Assembly: GCA_963820795.1 (NCBI GenBank)
Contig: CAWGBJ010000016.1
Span: 62,001-126,000, forward strand
Length of the DNA: 64,000 nt
Direction of reading: 5' to 3'
Source: Roseiarcus sp963820795
GTDB taxonomy: Bacteria > Pseudomonadota > Alphaproteobacteria > Rhizobiales > Beijerinckiaceae
Within the stretch, counting starts at the first letter, position 1. Every line of letters begins with the position of its first letter. A model generated the notes under the pieces. That model ran no database searches, was not told where the DNA came from, and saw only the letters and a list, made by a program, of their open reading frames with translations. Made by a program: the position numbers and the translations under genes. Below are positions 17,916 to 26,857 of this stretch, piece by piece.

Positions 17916-18907
17916 CGGCCCCTGTCCTCTCGGTCGAACATCTCTCGATCAGCTTTCCCGGACGATCCGGCCCGAACATTGTGGTCGACGACGTGTCTTT
18001 CGCGCTTGAGGCCGGGCAGAGCCTTGTCATCGCCGGTGAGTCGGGTTCGGGCAAGTCGATGGTCTGCCAGGCGCTGCTCGGCATCGTTCCGGGCGCGGCG
18101 ACAGTCGCCGGCGCGCGGATCGACTGGCGGGGCCGGGATCTTCTCAAGACGGGAGAGGCTGAATGGCGCGCTATCCGCGGCGCCGAGATCGCCATGATCT
18201 TTCAAGACCCGACGGCCTCGCTCAATCCGCTGATCACGGTCGAGCACCAGATCGCCGACGCCATCCGCGACCACCGACGCTGCTCCCGCGACGAGGCGCG
18301 GGCGCGGACCGTAGAAGTGCTAGGCATGGCCGGTTTTCCCGAGCCCGAGCACCGGATGAAGAGCTATCCCGCCGAGCTTTCCGGCGGACTGCGGCAGCGT
18401 GTCGCGATCGCCCTGGCGCTGTCCTGCGGCCCGGCGCTCATCATCGCCGACGAGGCGACGACCAATCTTGATGTCTCGCTCCAGGCGCAGATCCTCAAGC
18501 TGCTTCGCCGCCTTAAGGATGAGCTGGGGTTGGCGCTGATCTTTGTCACCCATGATCTGGGGCTTGCCGCTGAGATCGGCGGCGAGCTTCTGGTGATGTA
18601 CGTGGGGCACGCCGTCGAGCGCGGACCCGTCCGGGCGGTACTCGACGATCCGTGCCACCCTTATACCCGGGGGCTGCTGCGTTCTGCGCCCACCCTCAGA
18701 TCCAGCCGCGCCAATCCGCTTCGTCCCATTCCCGGGCAGGCGCCCAAGCCAGGCTCGATCGGCGCCGGCGCGCCATTCCGCTCGCGCTGCCCGGTGGCGG
18801 TGACCGGGTTGTGCGAACGGTCGGCCCCTGGCTGGACTTTTGCCGAAGCCGGTCACGAGGTCGCCTGCCACCGCTTCGCACGCGAGGGAAGGGCCGGCTT
18901 GCCATGA
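17912..18907 (+). CDS. DppD-type ABC ATPase
   Basis: A 331-residue ATPase, starting at the GTG that overlaps the permease stop as GTGA. Walker A is GESGSGKSM, the Q-loop region is IAMIFQDPTASLNPL, the signature is LSGGLRQR and Walker B is ALIIADEATTNLD. The C-terminal oligopeptide-transporter extension with CPVAVTGLCERSAPGW is present; its cysteines may bind an Fe-S cluster as in other Dpp/Opp ATPases. Forms a heterodimer with the next gene product. Ends in an ATGA overlap with it. Confidence 0.92.
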   Translation: MTAPVLSVEHLSISFPGRSGPNIVVDDVSFALEAGQSLVIAGESGSGKSMVCQALLGIVPGAATVAGARIDWRGRDLLKTGEAEWRAIRGAEIAMIFQDPTASLNPLITVEHQIADAIRDHRRCSRDEARARTVEVLGMAGFPEPEHRMKSYPAELSGGLRQRVAIALALSCGPALIIADEATTNLDVSLQAQILKLLRRLKDELGLALIFVTHDLGLAAEIGGELLVMYVGHAVERGPVRAVLDDPCHPYTRGLLRSAPTLRSSRANPLRPIPGQAPKPGSIGAGAPFRSRCPVAVTGLCERSAPGWTFAEAGHEVACHRFAREGRAGLP

Positions 18908-19728
18908 GCGCGACCCTCGAAGCCCGTGATGTCGTCAAGACTTTCACAGTCCGGCGCGACCGCAGGGTTCGCACGATCAATGCCGTCAACCATGTGAGCC
19001 TCGGCGTCGCATCCGGCGAGATAGTTGGGCTCGTCGGCGAGAGCGGTTCGGGGAAAACCACCATCGCGCGCATTCTTATCGGCATCGAGCAGCCGACCAG
19101 CGGCGAAGTCACTTATGGGGGCCAGCCCGTACGCACCCGTGACGAGTGGCGGCGCCTGCGCCGCGAGGTGCAGTATGTCTTTCAGGATCCCTTCACCGCA
19201 CTCTGCCCGACCATGCGCATCGGCGATGCGCTAGCCGAGCCGCTCGACATCCACAGGATCTGCCCGAGGGCGGAGAGGCCCGCGCGAGTGGTAAGGATGC
19301 TGGAGATGGTTGGACTGCACTCGGATATGGCGCGGCGCCTTCCCAACCAGCTCTCGGGCGGCCAGCGCCAGCGAATCAATCTGGCGAGGGCGCTAATGCT
19401 CGAACCGAAAATTCTAATCTGCGACGAGATCGTCTCGGGTCTCGATGTGTCGGTACAGGCCCAGGTCCTGCAATTGCTGCTCGATCTGCAGCTGAAGCTG
19501 ACGCTGAGCCTGATCTTCATTTCGCATGACTTGCGCGTTATTCACTATCTTTGCGACCGCGTGCTGGTGATGTATTTAGGCGAACTTGTCGAGCAAGGGC
19601 CGACCACGCTCGTATTCGATTCTCCGCAGCACGCCTATACGCGCAGCCTTCTGGCCGCCATTCCTGACCACTTGCGGTCATCCGAATCCGTCTCGCGAAC
19701 CGCCCAAGATGTCCCGCCAGCCCCTTGA
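18904..19728 (+). CDS. DppF-type ABC ATPase
   Basis: A 274-residue ATPase. Walker A is GESGSGKTT, the Q-loop is VQYVFQDPFTALCP, the signature LSGGQRQR and Walker B ILICDEIVSGLDVS. It is shorter than typical DppF because the C-terminal cysteine-containing extension is absent, which is common for the second partner. It completes an SBP-BC-DF importer whose genes all overlap by four bases. Its last bases overlap the start of the GntR gene. Confidence 0.92.
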   Translation: MSATLEARDVVKTFTVRRDRRVRTINAVNHVSLGVASGEIVGLVGESGSGKTTIARILIGIEQPTSGEVTYGGQPVRTRDEWRRLRREVQYVFQDPFTALCPTMRIGDALAEPLDIHRICPRAERPARVVRMLEMVGLHSDMARRLPNQLSGGQRQRINLARALMLEPKILICDEIVSGLDVSVQAQVLQLLLDLQLKLTLSLIFISHDLRVIHYLCDRVLVMYLGELVEQGPTTLVFDSPQHAYTRSLLAAIPDHLRSSESVSRTAQDVPPAP

Positions 19729-20416
19729 GACCGCGCCCAGCCCCGCGCTTTCTCCCATTCGCCGCGCCAAGACCGCCGCCGATGAGGTGGAAGAGCGCCT
19801 GATCATGGCCATTGCGCGTGGCGACAAAGCCGCCGGCGAGCGCATTACCGAGGCGGGGATCGCCTCGGCGCTGCAGGTCAGCCGGGTGCCGGCGCGCGAG
19901 GCGATGCAGAAGCTGCAGCTTCGCGGCATCCTCGTGGGCGGCGAGCGCCCCGGTCTGCGCGTTTCCGACTACAGCGCACGCCGCATCTCGGATCTGTTCG
20001 AACTGCGTTTCGCTGTGGAGAAGATCATCTTCCAGCGCGTCATGTGCGAGGGCCGCGACAACTCGACCCTTCTCGCCGAGCTTGAAGAGATCGTCGCCGA
20101 CATGGCCGAGCTATCCGACTCCGGCGACCCGCTTGCCCTGAGTTCGGTCGATCTCGATTTTCACCGCGCCATAGCCCGCCATTCGGGCAACGAGCTTGCC
20201 GCCCAGATTTGGGAAGGGCTCGCTCAGCACCTCGTCATCGTTTTCTGTCGGGACTGGTCGGACGCCGAGGATCGGCCGGGCGAGGTGCGGCTGCACCTGC
20301 AGTTGCTCGACTACTTCGAACACGGTTCTGTCGACGACATCGACACCGTGCTCGCGACCCACTTTTCCGGACCTGCTAGGCGCAAGAGCAGACATCTGAG
20401 CCGAGGGAATCCGTGA
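19709..20416 (+). CDS. GntR-family regulator, FCD effector domain
   Basis: A 235-residue regulator from ATG 19709, with an N-terminal winged helix (VSRVPAREAMQKLQLRGIL) and a C-terminal all-helical FCD domain (ELRFAVEKIIFQRV, DLDFHRAIARHSGNELA). The histidine and aspartate positions usual for metal binding are present. FCD regulators respond to organic acids such as sugar acids. It is embedded in the operon it probably represses, overlapping the ATPase gene upstream and the SDR gene downstream (GTGA). The wing has RGILVGGERPGLRV, a slightly shortened form. Confidence 0.88.
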   Translation: MSRQPLETAPSPALSPIRRAKTAADEVEERLIMAIARGDKAAGERITEAGIASALQVSRVPAREAMQKLQLRGILVGGERPGLRVSDYSARRISDLFELRFAVEKIIFQRVMCEGRDNSTLLAELEEIVADMAELSDSGDPLALSSVDLDFHRAIARHSGNELAAQIWEGLAQHLVIVFCRDWSDAEDRPGEVRLHLQLLDYFEHGSVDDIDTVLATHFSGPARRKSRHLSRGNP

Positions 20417-21213
20417 TCGAAAGCATCCAAGACGCCGGAGCATTGTCCGGCCGCGTCGCGCTGGTAACCGGCGCGGCACGCGGCATAGGAGAAGCCATCA
20501 CCCGACTGTTGGCCGCGCGCGGCGCCGCGGTTGTGCTAGCCGACCGGGACGGCGATCTCGCCTGCTCGGTTGCGGACGATCTTGCCGCGCACGGCGCGGA
20601 CAGCCTTGGCGTTACGGTCGATATCACATCTGAGGAAGCCGTTGCGGAACTGGCGGCGGTGATCGGCTCGCGCTGGGGCCGGCTCGACGTCCTGGTCAAC
20701 AATGCTGCTGTCCTCGATGCGACTCCGCTCGAAAAGCTCACTCGCGACCCCTTCGAGGAAGTGCAGCGGATCAACCAGGACGGGGCGCTCTGGGTCACAC
20801 TCGGGCTTCTGCCCCAGCTTCGCCGCTCCGCTAAGGGACGCGTCGTCAACATTGCCTCGATCCTCGGCGTGCGAGGCGCTGCTGACAGCGTCGCCTATGC
20901 GACAGCGAAGGGAGGCGTCGTCAATATGACACGGACGCTGGCGGTTGAACTCGCCCCAGCCGGCATCCTCGTCAACTGTATCTGCCCAGGCTTCGTCGAT
21001 ACGCGCATGGCGCTGCTGCCCGATGGCGGCGGCCACGAACACCAGACTGACTGGTTCAAGGACGTCTACATCAAATATGGCCGCATACCGCTGCGGCGGC
21101 CGGCGCAACCCGACGATATCGCGCGCGCCACCGCCTTCTTTTGCGGCGACGATTGCAGCTACGTCACAGGCCAAATCCTGCTGGTCGATGGCGGCGTCTC
21201 GGCGACATTTTAG
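20413..21213 (+). CDS. Short-chain dehydrogenase/reductase
   Basis: A 266-residue classical SDR. The cofactor motif is TGAARGIG (residue 20 on), the NNAA strand is present and the catalytic YATAK is preceded by the serine of NIASILG. The C-terminal DGGVSATF is typical. It oxidises or reduces a sugar, sugar acid or polyol with NAD(P). The start is GTG 20413 overlapping the regulator stop. It would act on the imported sugar-like substrate before the dehydratases encoded next. Confidence 0.9.
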   Translation: MIESIQDAGALSGRVALVTGAARGIGEAITRLLAARGAAVVLADRDGDLACSVADDLAAHGADSLGVTVDITSEEAVAELAAVIGSRWGRLDVLVNNAAVLDATPLEKLTRDPFEEVQRINQDGALWVTLGLLPQLRRSAKGRVVNIASILGVRGAADSVAYATAKGGVVNMTRTLAVELAPAGILVNCICPGFVDTRMALLPDGGGHEHQTDWFKDVYIKYGRIPLRRPAQPDDIARATAFFCGDDCSYVTGQILLVDGGVSATF

Positions 21214-21225
21214 GGGAGGACGTTT

Positions 21226-22363
21226 TTGAAGATTAGATCCATCGACTGCCTCGGACTATTCGGCAAGTCGCCCAAAGGCGGTTGGACCAACGAGATCCAG
21301 CCGGGAGATTCGGTGCATGCCCTCGTGATCGTCAAAACCGACACCGGGCTGATGGGCGTCGGGAGTGTCTTCACCGACTCCCGCCTTGCTGAGGCGGCGC
21401 TTGGCGTACTTAGGCCTCTCGCAATCGGGGAGACGGCGGTCGAGCCGATGCGCGTTACCGAAAAACTCCACCAGAACAGCTTCTGGATGGGGCATGGCGG
21501 CACACTGACGCACACCATTTCCGGGATCGACATCGCCCTGTGGGACATCTTCGGGCAGGTGACCGGCCAGCCGATCGGACGCCTGCTGGGCGGCAGCTAC
21601 CGCACCAGGGTCAAAGCCTATGCCTCGATCCTGATGGAGATGCCTGAACTGATGGAGGAGCGCACGGCCTTGTACCGCGCGCAGGGATTCAGGGCGATCA
21701 AGATTGGCTGGGGACCTTTCGGCCGAGTTTCCCGCAAGCTCGACGAGCAGATCGTCAGTGCGGCGCGCAAGGGCGCCGGCGACAATTGCCTGCTGATGGT
21801 CGATGCGGGCGGCTCGGACGCGTTCTGGCCGCAGGGACTCAACTGGGCGATCAACACCGCCCACATGCTCAAGGACTTCGAGGTCGCCTGGTTCGAGGAG
21901 CCGCTGAAGCCGGATGCGCTCGACGACTTCAAGGCGTTGCGAGAACGCAGCCCCGTGCCCATCGCGACTGGCGAGTGCGTCACGCGGCGGCAGAGTTTCC
22001 TGCCCTGGCTCGAGAGGCGCGCGCTCGACATCGTGCAACCGGATGTCACCAAGGTCGGCGGCATTTCTGAGCAGATCCAGATCGCCCGCACCGCCAACGC
22101 CTTCGGGATCAAATATATCGGGCACGGCTGGAACACCGCAGTCGGTCTCGCCGCTGATCTGCAACTCGCCGCGGCAGTGCCGACCGCCGATCTCGTAGAA
22201 TATATCGGCGGGTCGCCCTATGTGGATGACATCACGGAGGGCGGCTGGAACTCTGGACGGCGACGGGATGTTGGCGATTCCGGACGGACCCGGTCTCGGC
22301 ATCACACTAAGACGCGACACGCTGCGGGGGATGACCCGCAACTTGGACGCGGTGCTTGCCTAG
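21226..22363 (+). pseudogene. Mandelate racemase/sugar-acid dehydratase-like enzyme, 3' frameshift
   Basis: Enolase-superfamily enzyme. Active-site elements are all present: Lys159 in AIKIGWG, metal ligands Asp193 (MVDAG), Glu224/225 (FEEP) and Glu250 (TGE), plus Asp273 (QPDV) and His300 (GHGWN) as the second base pair. These are acid-sugar dehydratase or epimerase features. Near 22251 one extra base breaks the frame. The correct frame continues LDGDGMLAIPDGPGLGITLR to a TAG at 22361-22363, one base before the ATG of the epimerase gene. The broken frame runs to 22395. The catalytic barrel is intact and only the C-terminal tail is altered, so partial activity is possible. Confidence 0.82.
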
Positions 22364-22364
22364 C

Positions 22365-23252
22365 ATGGCGCTGCTGCTCAGGGTCGACGCCGTGAGCCTT
22401 GAGCTCAGGCCGGAGATTGGCGGCTGCATCGGCGCCTTCCGCATCGAACGAAAGGAAGGGCCCTTCGATCTCATGCGTCCCTTTGGACGTTCTCCGGGCG
22501 AGCTGTCGGACGCGCTCTATTCGGGAATGTTCCCGATGCTGCCCTTCGCCAATTGCATCCGCGACAACTGCTTCACATTCGAGGGGCGGCGCTACGAAGT
22601 CGCCTCCAATATGGCTGGCGCTCGGCTCAATTTCCACGGCTCCGGCTGGCGGTCTCCGTGGCGGGCAGCATCCGTGAGCGAGGCCGCGGCCGTCCTTGTG
22701 CTGGACGAAGGCCGGGTAGACGAAGCCTATTGCTTTTCAGCGGTGCAGCGCTTCGGCATTGATCGCGCAGGGTTGACAGTGGAGACCACGCTGACCAACC
22801 GCGCAGACCGCCGGATGCCGTTCAGCTTCGGGCAGCATCCGTGGTTTCCCACGCACGGCGGCGCGCTCATGCGCTTTGCCGCCACGGGGATGTGGCTCAG
22901 CGACCGCGAGGGGCAGACGGTGCGGGTCGTCCCTATAACGGCCGAAGCGGACTATGCGGCACCGCGCCGTTCACCTAGCGCTTATAGCAATGTCTGCTAC
23001 GCCGGCTGGGATGGTCGCGCGGAGATCGTCTGGCTCGACGCTGGTGTCAGGCTTTCGCTTACTGCGGACTCAGTCTTTCGCCACCTGATGTTCCATGTTC
23101 CCGGCAATCAGCCAGTCTTCTGCCTCGAGCCGCAGAGCAATGCGCCCTGCGCCTTCGATGGGCTCGATCAGGGGCGCGTAGCTCCCGGCATCCATATCCT
23201 GGAGCCCGGCGAAAACGTTTCGGGGACGTTACGGTTTGATGTTTCGACATGA
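22365..23252 (+). CDS. Aldose 1-epimerase-family protein
   Basis: A 295-residue galactose-mutarotase-like protein: RPFGRSPGELSDALYSGMFP, NCIRDNCFTFEGRRYEV, the catalytic-histidine block SFGQHPWFP and the C-terminal glutamate block FCLEPQSNAP. It interconverts anomers of the imported sugar in the cytoplasm. The ATG is two bases after the restored stop of the dehydratase gene, so the two are translationally linked. The family also includes sugar-phosphate mutarotases, so the exact substrate is unknown. Confidence 0.87.
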   Translation: MALLLRVDAVSLELRPEIGGCIGAFRIERKEGPFDLMRPFGRSPGELSDALYSGMFPMLPFANCIRDNCFTFEGRRYEVASNMAGARLNFHGSGWRSPWRAASVSEAAAVLVLDEGRVDEAYCFSAVQRFGIDRAGLTVETTLTNRADRRMPFSFGQHPWFPTHGGALMRFAATGMWLSDREGQTVRVVPITAEADYAAPRRSPSAYSNVCYAGWDGRAEIVWLDAGVRLSLTADSVFRHLMFHVPGNQPVFCLEPQSNAPCAFDGLDQGRVAPGIHILEPGENVSGTLRFDVST

Positions 23253-23705
23253 CCCGGGACAGCTTGTCGCTATGCCGTTTGGGTCGTGTACGACCTGCGC
23301 ATCGATTTCCGGCATTGATCTGCCCTAACCATGGCGAGGAAGACTGCAACTGTTGACCCCACGTTCGAGGCCGCCGAACCTATTCCGGCGCGTCGGAAGT
23401 GACGTGGCCGGCGAGCGCGTTGTTCAAGCCGACCAATGCGTCTGGCGATATCGAGTACGCTGGGGATCCCCGCCGTGGGTTGCCCTTCATCGAGGACGTC
23501 AACCACCCGCCGCTCGAAGTACTCTCTCCGAACGATCGGATGCTGTGGCTGGCGGCAGCGCCGGGCAGGGACACCTGGGGAGAACCGTTTGTAGTGGCGA
23601 TGTCGGACTACTACGACAAGCTCGCCGTCGGCTGATGAGGAGGACATCGCCGCCCAATCCTCAATCGCCGCCGTCCGATCGAAACAACAAGGCGGATCGA
23701 CCCAC
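23253..23705. other. Interruption between epimerase and second dehydratase genes
   Basis: In an otherwise tightly packed operon this 450-base gap is odd. It contains a plus ORF 23399-23635 (about 78 residues) with protein-like composition (PFIEDVNHPPLEVLSPND) and a GGGGA-like leader, but I do not recognise it and it has no good start. The frame of the next gene is open for about 70 bases upstream of its ATG. A deleted or decayed enzyme gene is likely. Confidence 0.35.
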
Positions 23706-24905
23706 ATGAAAGTCGAGAGCGTGGACTTTTTCTACCTCGCCATGCCAACCGTCACGACAACGGCCGACGGCAGCCAAGATGCGCTGGTCGTGCGGGTGAA
23801 CGCGGGCGAGCATGAAGGCTGGGGAGAGTGCGAGGCCTCCCCGCTCCCCTCGATTGCGGCGTTCGTCGCGCCGATGTCGCACGGCGCCTGTCAGCCCGTG
23901 TCAGCCTCCGTGCTGGGCGAAACGTTGGACAGTCCGGACGATATCCGTCGAATGTCGGCGACTGTCGCCTATAACAGTATGGATCTGCTGCAGGCGGCCC
24001 ACACCTGGTCGGGCATCGAGATGGCAATGTGGGACCTGCTGGGTCGTGCGCGCGAAGCGCCGACGTACGAACTCCTGGGCTATCCGAAGGCGTATCCTAA
24101 ACTGCCCTATGCCTCGGTGCTGTTCGGAACGACGCCTGACGAGACCTTTGCGCGCGCCGTGGAGAATTGCGAGGCGGGTTTCCGCGCCGCCAAGTTCGGC
24201 TGGGCGCCTTTCGGCAAATCACTCGAGGGCGACGTCGCCCATCTCGACGCCGCTCGCGAGGGTCTCGGGTCCGACGGTATCTTGCTGGTCGATGCCGGGC
24301 AGGTGTTCGGCGAGGACGTCGAGGCGGCAGCGCTGCGACTCGACGCGATGGAGCGCAACCGCGTCACCTTTTTCGAGGAGCCGTTCCATGGCTCCGCATA
24401 TCGCGCGTATGGGCAACTTCGTAACCGCGTGAAGTCGGTGAGAACCGCCGGCGGCGAGGCGGCCCACAGCCGTCATATGGCCGAGCATCTCATCGACTTC
24501 GGCCGGGTCGGCTACATCCAGATCGATTGTGGCCGGATAGGCGGCCTCTGGCCAGCCAAGGAGGTCGCGGATTACGCCGTCGCGCGCGGGGTGACCTACA
24601 TCAACCATACGTTCACGTCGAACCTTGCGCTCAGCGCATCCCTGCAGCCTTTCGTCGGGCTCGCCGATCATCGCATGTGCGAATATCCCACGGGTCTGCA
24701 ACAACTCGCCCGAGACCTCACGCAGAACCACATCCTGCCAGACGCCAATGGCGAGATCGTACCGCCCGACGCGCCGGGTCTCGGCATCGAAGTCAACCCC
24801 GCGGCCCTGACGCGATACAGGGTTGATGTCGAGATCAACGTCGGCGGCAGAACCTTGTTTTCGACGCCGAGCCTAAGAGACAGACTAGGCAGGCGGAGGA
24901 CGTGA
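23706..24905 (+). CDS. Mandelate racemase/muconate lactonizing enzyme family protein
   Basis: A 399-residue enolase-superfamily enzyme. Visible residues: the lysine of AAKFGWAPFG, Asp in LLVDAGQ, Glu pair in FFEEPF, Glu in GGEAAHS, Asp in IQIDCGRIGG and His in INHTF. It shares the K-x-GW-PFG stretch with the paralogue at 21226, so the two probably act on related sugar acids or on successive steps. It likely dehydrates an aldonate or related acid to a 2-keto-3-deoxy product. Last gene of the plus operon; no aldolase or kinase for that product is nearby. Confidence 0.86.
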   Translation: MKVESVDFFYLAMPTVTTTADGSQDALVVRVNAGEHEGWGECEASPLPSIAAFVAPMSHGACQPVSASVLGETLDSPDDIRRMSATVAYNSMDLLQAAHTWSGIEMAMWDLLGRAREAPTYELLGYPKAYPKLPYASVLFGTTPDETFARAVENCEAGFRAAKFGWAPFGKSLEGDVAHLDAAREGLGSDGILLVDAGQVFGEDVEAAALRLDAMERNRVTFFEEPFHGSAYRAYGQLRNRVKSVRTAGGEAAHSRHMAEHLIDFGRVGYIQIDCGRIGGLWPAKEVADYAVARGVTYINHTFTSNLALSASLQPFVGLADHRMCEYPTGLQQLARDLTQNHILPDANGEIVPPDAPGLGIEVNPAALTRYRVDVEINVGGRTLFSTPSLRDRLGRRRT

Positions 24906-25173
24906 TGCGAGCCCTGTGAAAATCGCATGCGGCCGGAGACTCAGGGTGTCGGGAAGTCCGAGCCAAGCCCCAACGTCGCGGCAACGGGTTGCGCTTGGCG
25001 GGAGAGGATAACTGTAGCTGATTTTCCTCATCCGCTTACCGGCTACCGTGCTTGCTAGGGAGGCGAGGTCGAGCGGCGTCCCCCGGAGCGCCGCAGGGCA
25101 GGGCGATTCAGGTCGTCTGGCCCGCCGAGCTCTCAGCCTCGCGCGACGCCAACCTGCACCCAAGCCGACTCCA

Positions 25174-26022
25174 TCAAGAGACCGGTAGCACCTCGCGCAA
25201 ATGGCGCAGCGCCTCTTCCTCGCCTCGTCTGCGCAGCTCGAGGTCCAGCCGGGGCCAACCGAAGTCTGCATCCTCGTGCTCGACGGATACAAACCCGTCG
25301 AAGCCGGACGCCTTCGCGTGGGCGAGGAAATTCCGCCAGTCGAGCGCGCCGCGACCCGGCAGACGGTAGCGCCACCAGCCGGCGCCGTGATAGCCGACCT
25401 CCTGCAGGCGCGCCGCATCGATCGAGGCGTCTTTGGCATGGATGATCTTCACGCGGTCCCTCACCCCGTCATAAGCGGGATCAACGTCGACCCCGATCCG
25501 GATGAGATGCGAGGGATCGAATTCGACGCCGAACCGCTCGTCGGGAACGAGATCGAACAGTCGGCGCCAGCCGCCGGGCGTGGTGGCGATAAAGTCGTTG
25601 GCAGGTCCCGGCCAGTTTTCGATGGCGACGGAGAGTGTGGGCGCGCGCGCCAGCAGTCCGGCGGCATGGCCGGCGAAATCCTGATAGTTCGCGTCCTCGG
25701 AGACGGTCGGATCGCGGCCCGGGAAGAGGACGAGGATCGGAGCGCCGCTCGCCGCGAGCGCCTCGGCGAAGTCGCGGGTGCGCGCGCGCAAGCTCGCACC
25801 CTTTTCGGCGTCCGGATCGAGCTGATTTCCGAACAGCGTGACCGCGGCGACGGCGAGGCCCCGGTCGGCGGCGGCGCGCATGACCGCGCCGACCCGGTCG
25901 GGCGTCTTGATATGGCCGCCGATGTCGATCTCGATAGCGTCGAAACCTGCACCACGCGCGAAATCGAGCGTCTCCTCAACCGGCCGGTCGTTAAAGGTTG
26001 AGGTGTAGAAAGCGATTCTCAT
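25174..26022 (-). CDS. Sugar phosphate isomerase/epimerase (TIM barrel)
   Basis: A 282-residue xylose-isomerase-like TIM barrel (AP_endonuc_2 family). Metal-site blocks include SVAIENWPGP, GVEFDPSHLIRIG, KIIHAKDAS and FVSVEHEDADFG. These proteins isomerise or epimerise sugars, inosose or ketose phosphates. It overlaps the upstream TIM-barrel gene by four bases (ATGA) and is the last gene of the minus operon. Two adjacent members suggest sequential isomerisations, as in inositol or polyol degradation. Substrate not determined. Confidence 0.87.
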   Translation of the reverse strand: MRIAFYTSTFNDRPVEETLDFARGAGFDAIEIDIGGHIKTPDRVGAVMRAAADRGLAVAAVTLFGNQLDPDAEKGASLRARTRDFAEALAASGAPILVLFPGRDPTVSEDANYQDFAGHAAGLLARAPTLSVAIENWPGPANDFIATTPGGWRRLFDLVPDERFGVEFDPSHLIRIGVDVDPAYDGVRDRVKIIHAKDASIDAARLQEVGYHGAGWWRYRLPGRGALDWRNFLAHAKASGFDGFVSVEHEDADFGWPRLDLELRRRGEEEALRHLREVLPVS

Positions 26023-26837
26023 TTTCGGTGTCCCTTAGCCAGCCAGCGATCGACCGCAGCCTTGGCGTCGGCGACCACGTTGCCGACCGGCTCGCGCCAA
26101 TAGTCTTCACGGAAGATTTCTACAGACAGAAATCCATCGTAGCCGATCGACTTGAGGAGCTTCAGATCATGGTCGAGCGGCAGGATTCCTTCCCCGACAT
26201 GCAGTCGGTGGCTGTCCCTGAGTTCGGCGCGAGGCAAGTCCTCGCTGTCATTCACGTGGACAATAAGCAGCTTGCTGCGCGGAATGGCGAGGATGTCGGC
26301 GTCTGGCACCGCGCCTTTGTAGTAGTGGAACGTATCCATCATGATCCCGACATTGGCGGTGCCCGATCGACGCGCGATGTCGAGCGCCGCCGTTGGGCCG
26401 CCCATGAGTTCGGTTCCGCCGATCGGCTCGAGCGCGACCTTCACTTCTCCAGCGGCCTCGGCATAGCGGCGGGCGCGCTTTCCCGCCTTATCGAGCGCCG
26501 CGTCGCGACTCATTCCGGGCGGCACGCGAGCCGCGCAATAGGCCAGGAGAATGGGCGCACCGAGCGCGATCGCCGCCGCGGCGCCGCGCTGAAATCGCTC
26601 GTAGGCCGCCTCGTCCTCGGCGAAGGGCGCGAGGTCGAACGCCATAACGGAGACAGGCGCGAGCCCGCATTCGTCCAGCATATGCTTGATGTCGACAAGC
26701 GATACGCGGCCGGCGGCTTCGTCGATGGCTCTCAGGTCGAGCTCCATGCCGTCGAAGCGCGCCGCGCCACAGGCCGCGATGATGTCTTCCAGCCGCCGGT
26801 CGAGGCCCGCAGTGATCGTGTTGAAACAGGTTTTCAT
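26019..26837 (-). CDS. Second sugar phosphate isomerase/epimerase (TIM barrel)
   Basis: A 272-residue TIM-barrel protein beginning MKTCFNTITAGLDRRLEDII at ATG 26837; the frame extends 75 codons further upstream only as a shadow of the dehydrogenase gene. Family blocks: KVALEPIGGTELMGGP, NVGIMMDTFHYYKG, LLIVHVNDSEDLP and FLSVEIFREDYW. The conserved Glu, Asp, His and Glu positions expected for the divalent metal are visible. Follows the Gfo/Idh/MocA gene after 20 bases. Confidence 0.87.
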   Translation of the reverse strand: MKTCFNTITAGLDRRLEDIIAACGAARFDGMELDLRAIDEAAGRVSLVDIKHMLDECGLAPVSVMAFDLAPFAEDEAAYERFQRGAAAAIALGAPILLAYCAARVPPGMSRDAALDKAGKRARRYAEAAGEVKVALEPIGGTELMGGPTAALDIARRSGTANVGIMMDTFHYYKGAVPDADILAIPRSKLLIVHVNDSEDLPRAELRDSHRLHVGEGILPLDHDLKLLKSIGYDGFLSVEIFREDYWREPVGNVVADAKAAVDRWLAKGHRK

Positions 26838-26857
26838 GGTTGAGAGCGCCTTTCTCG

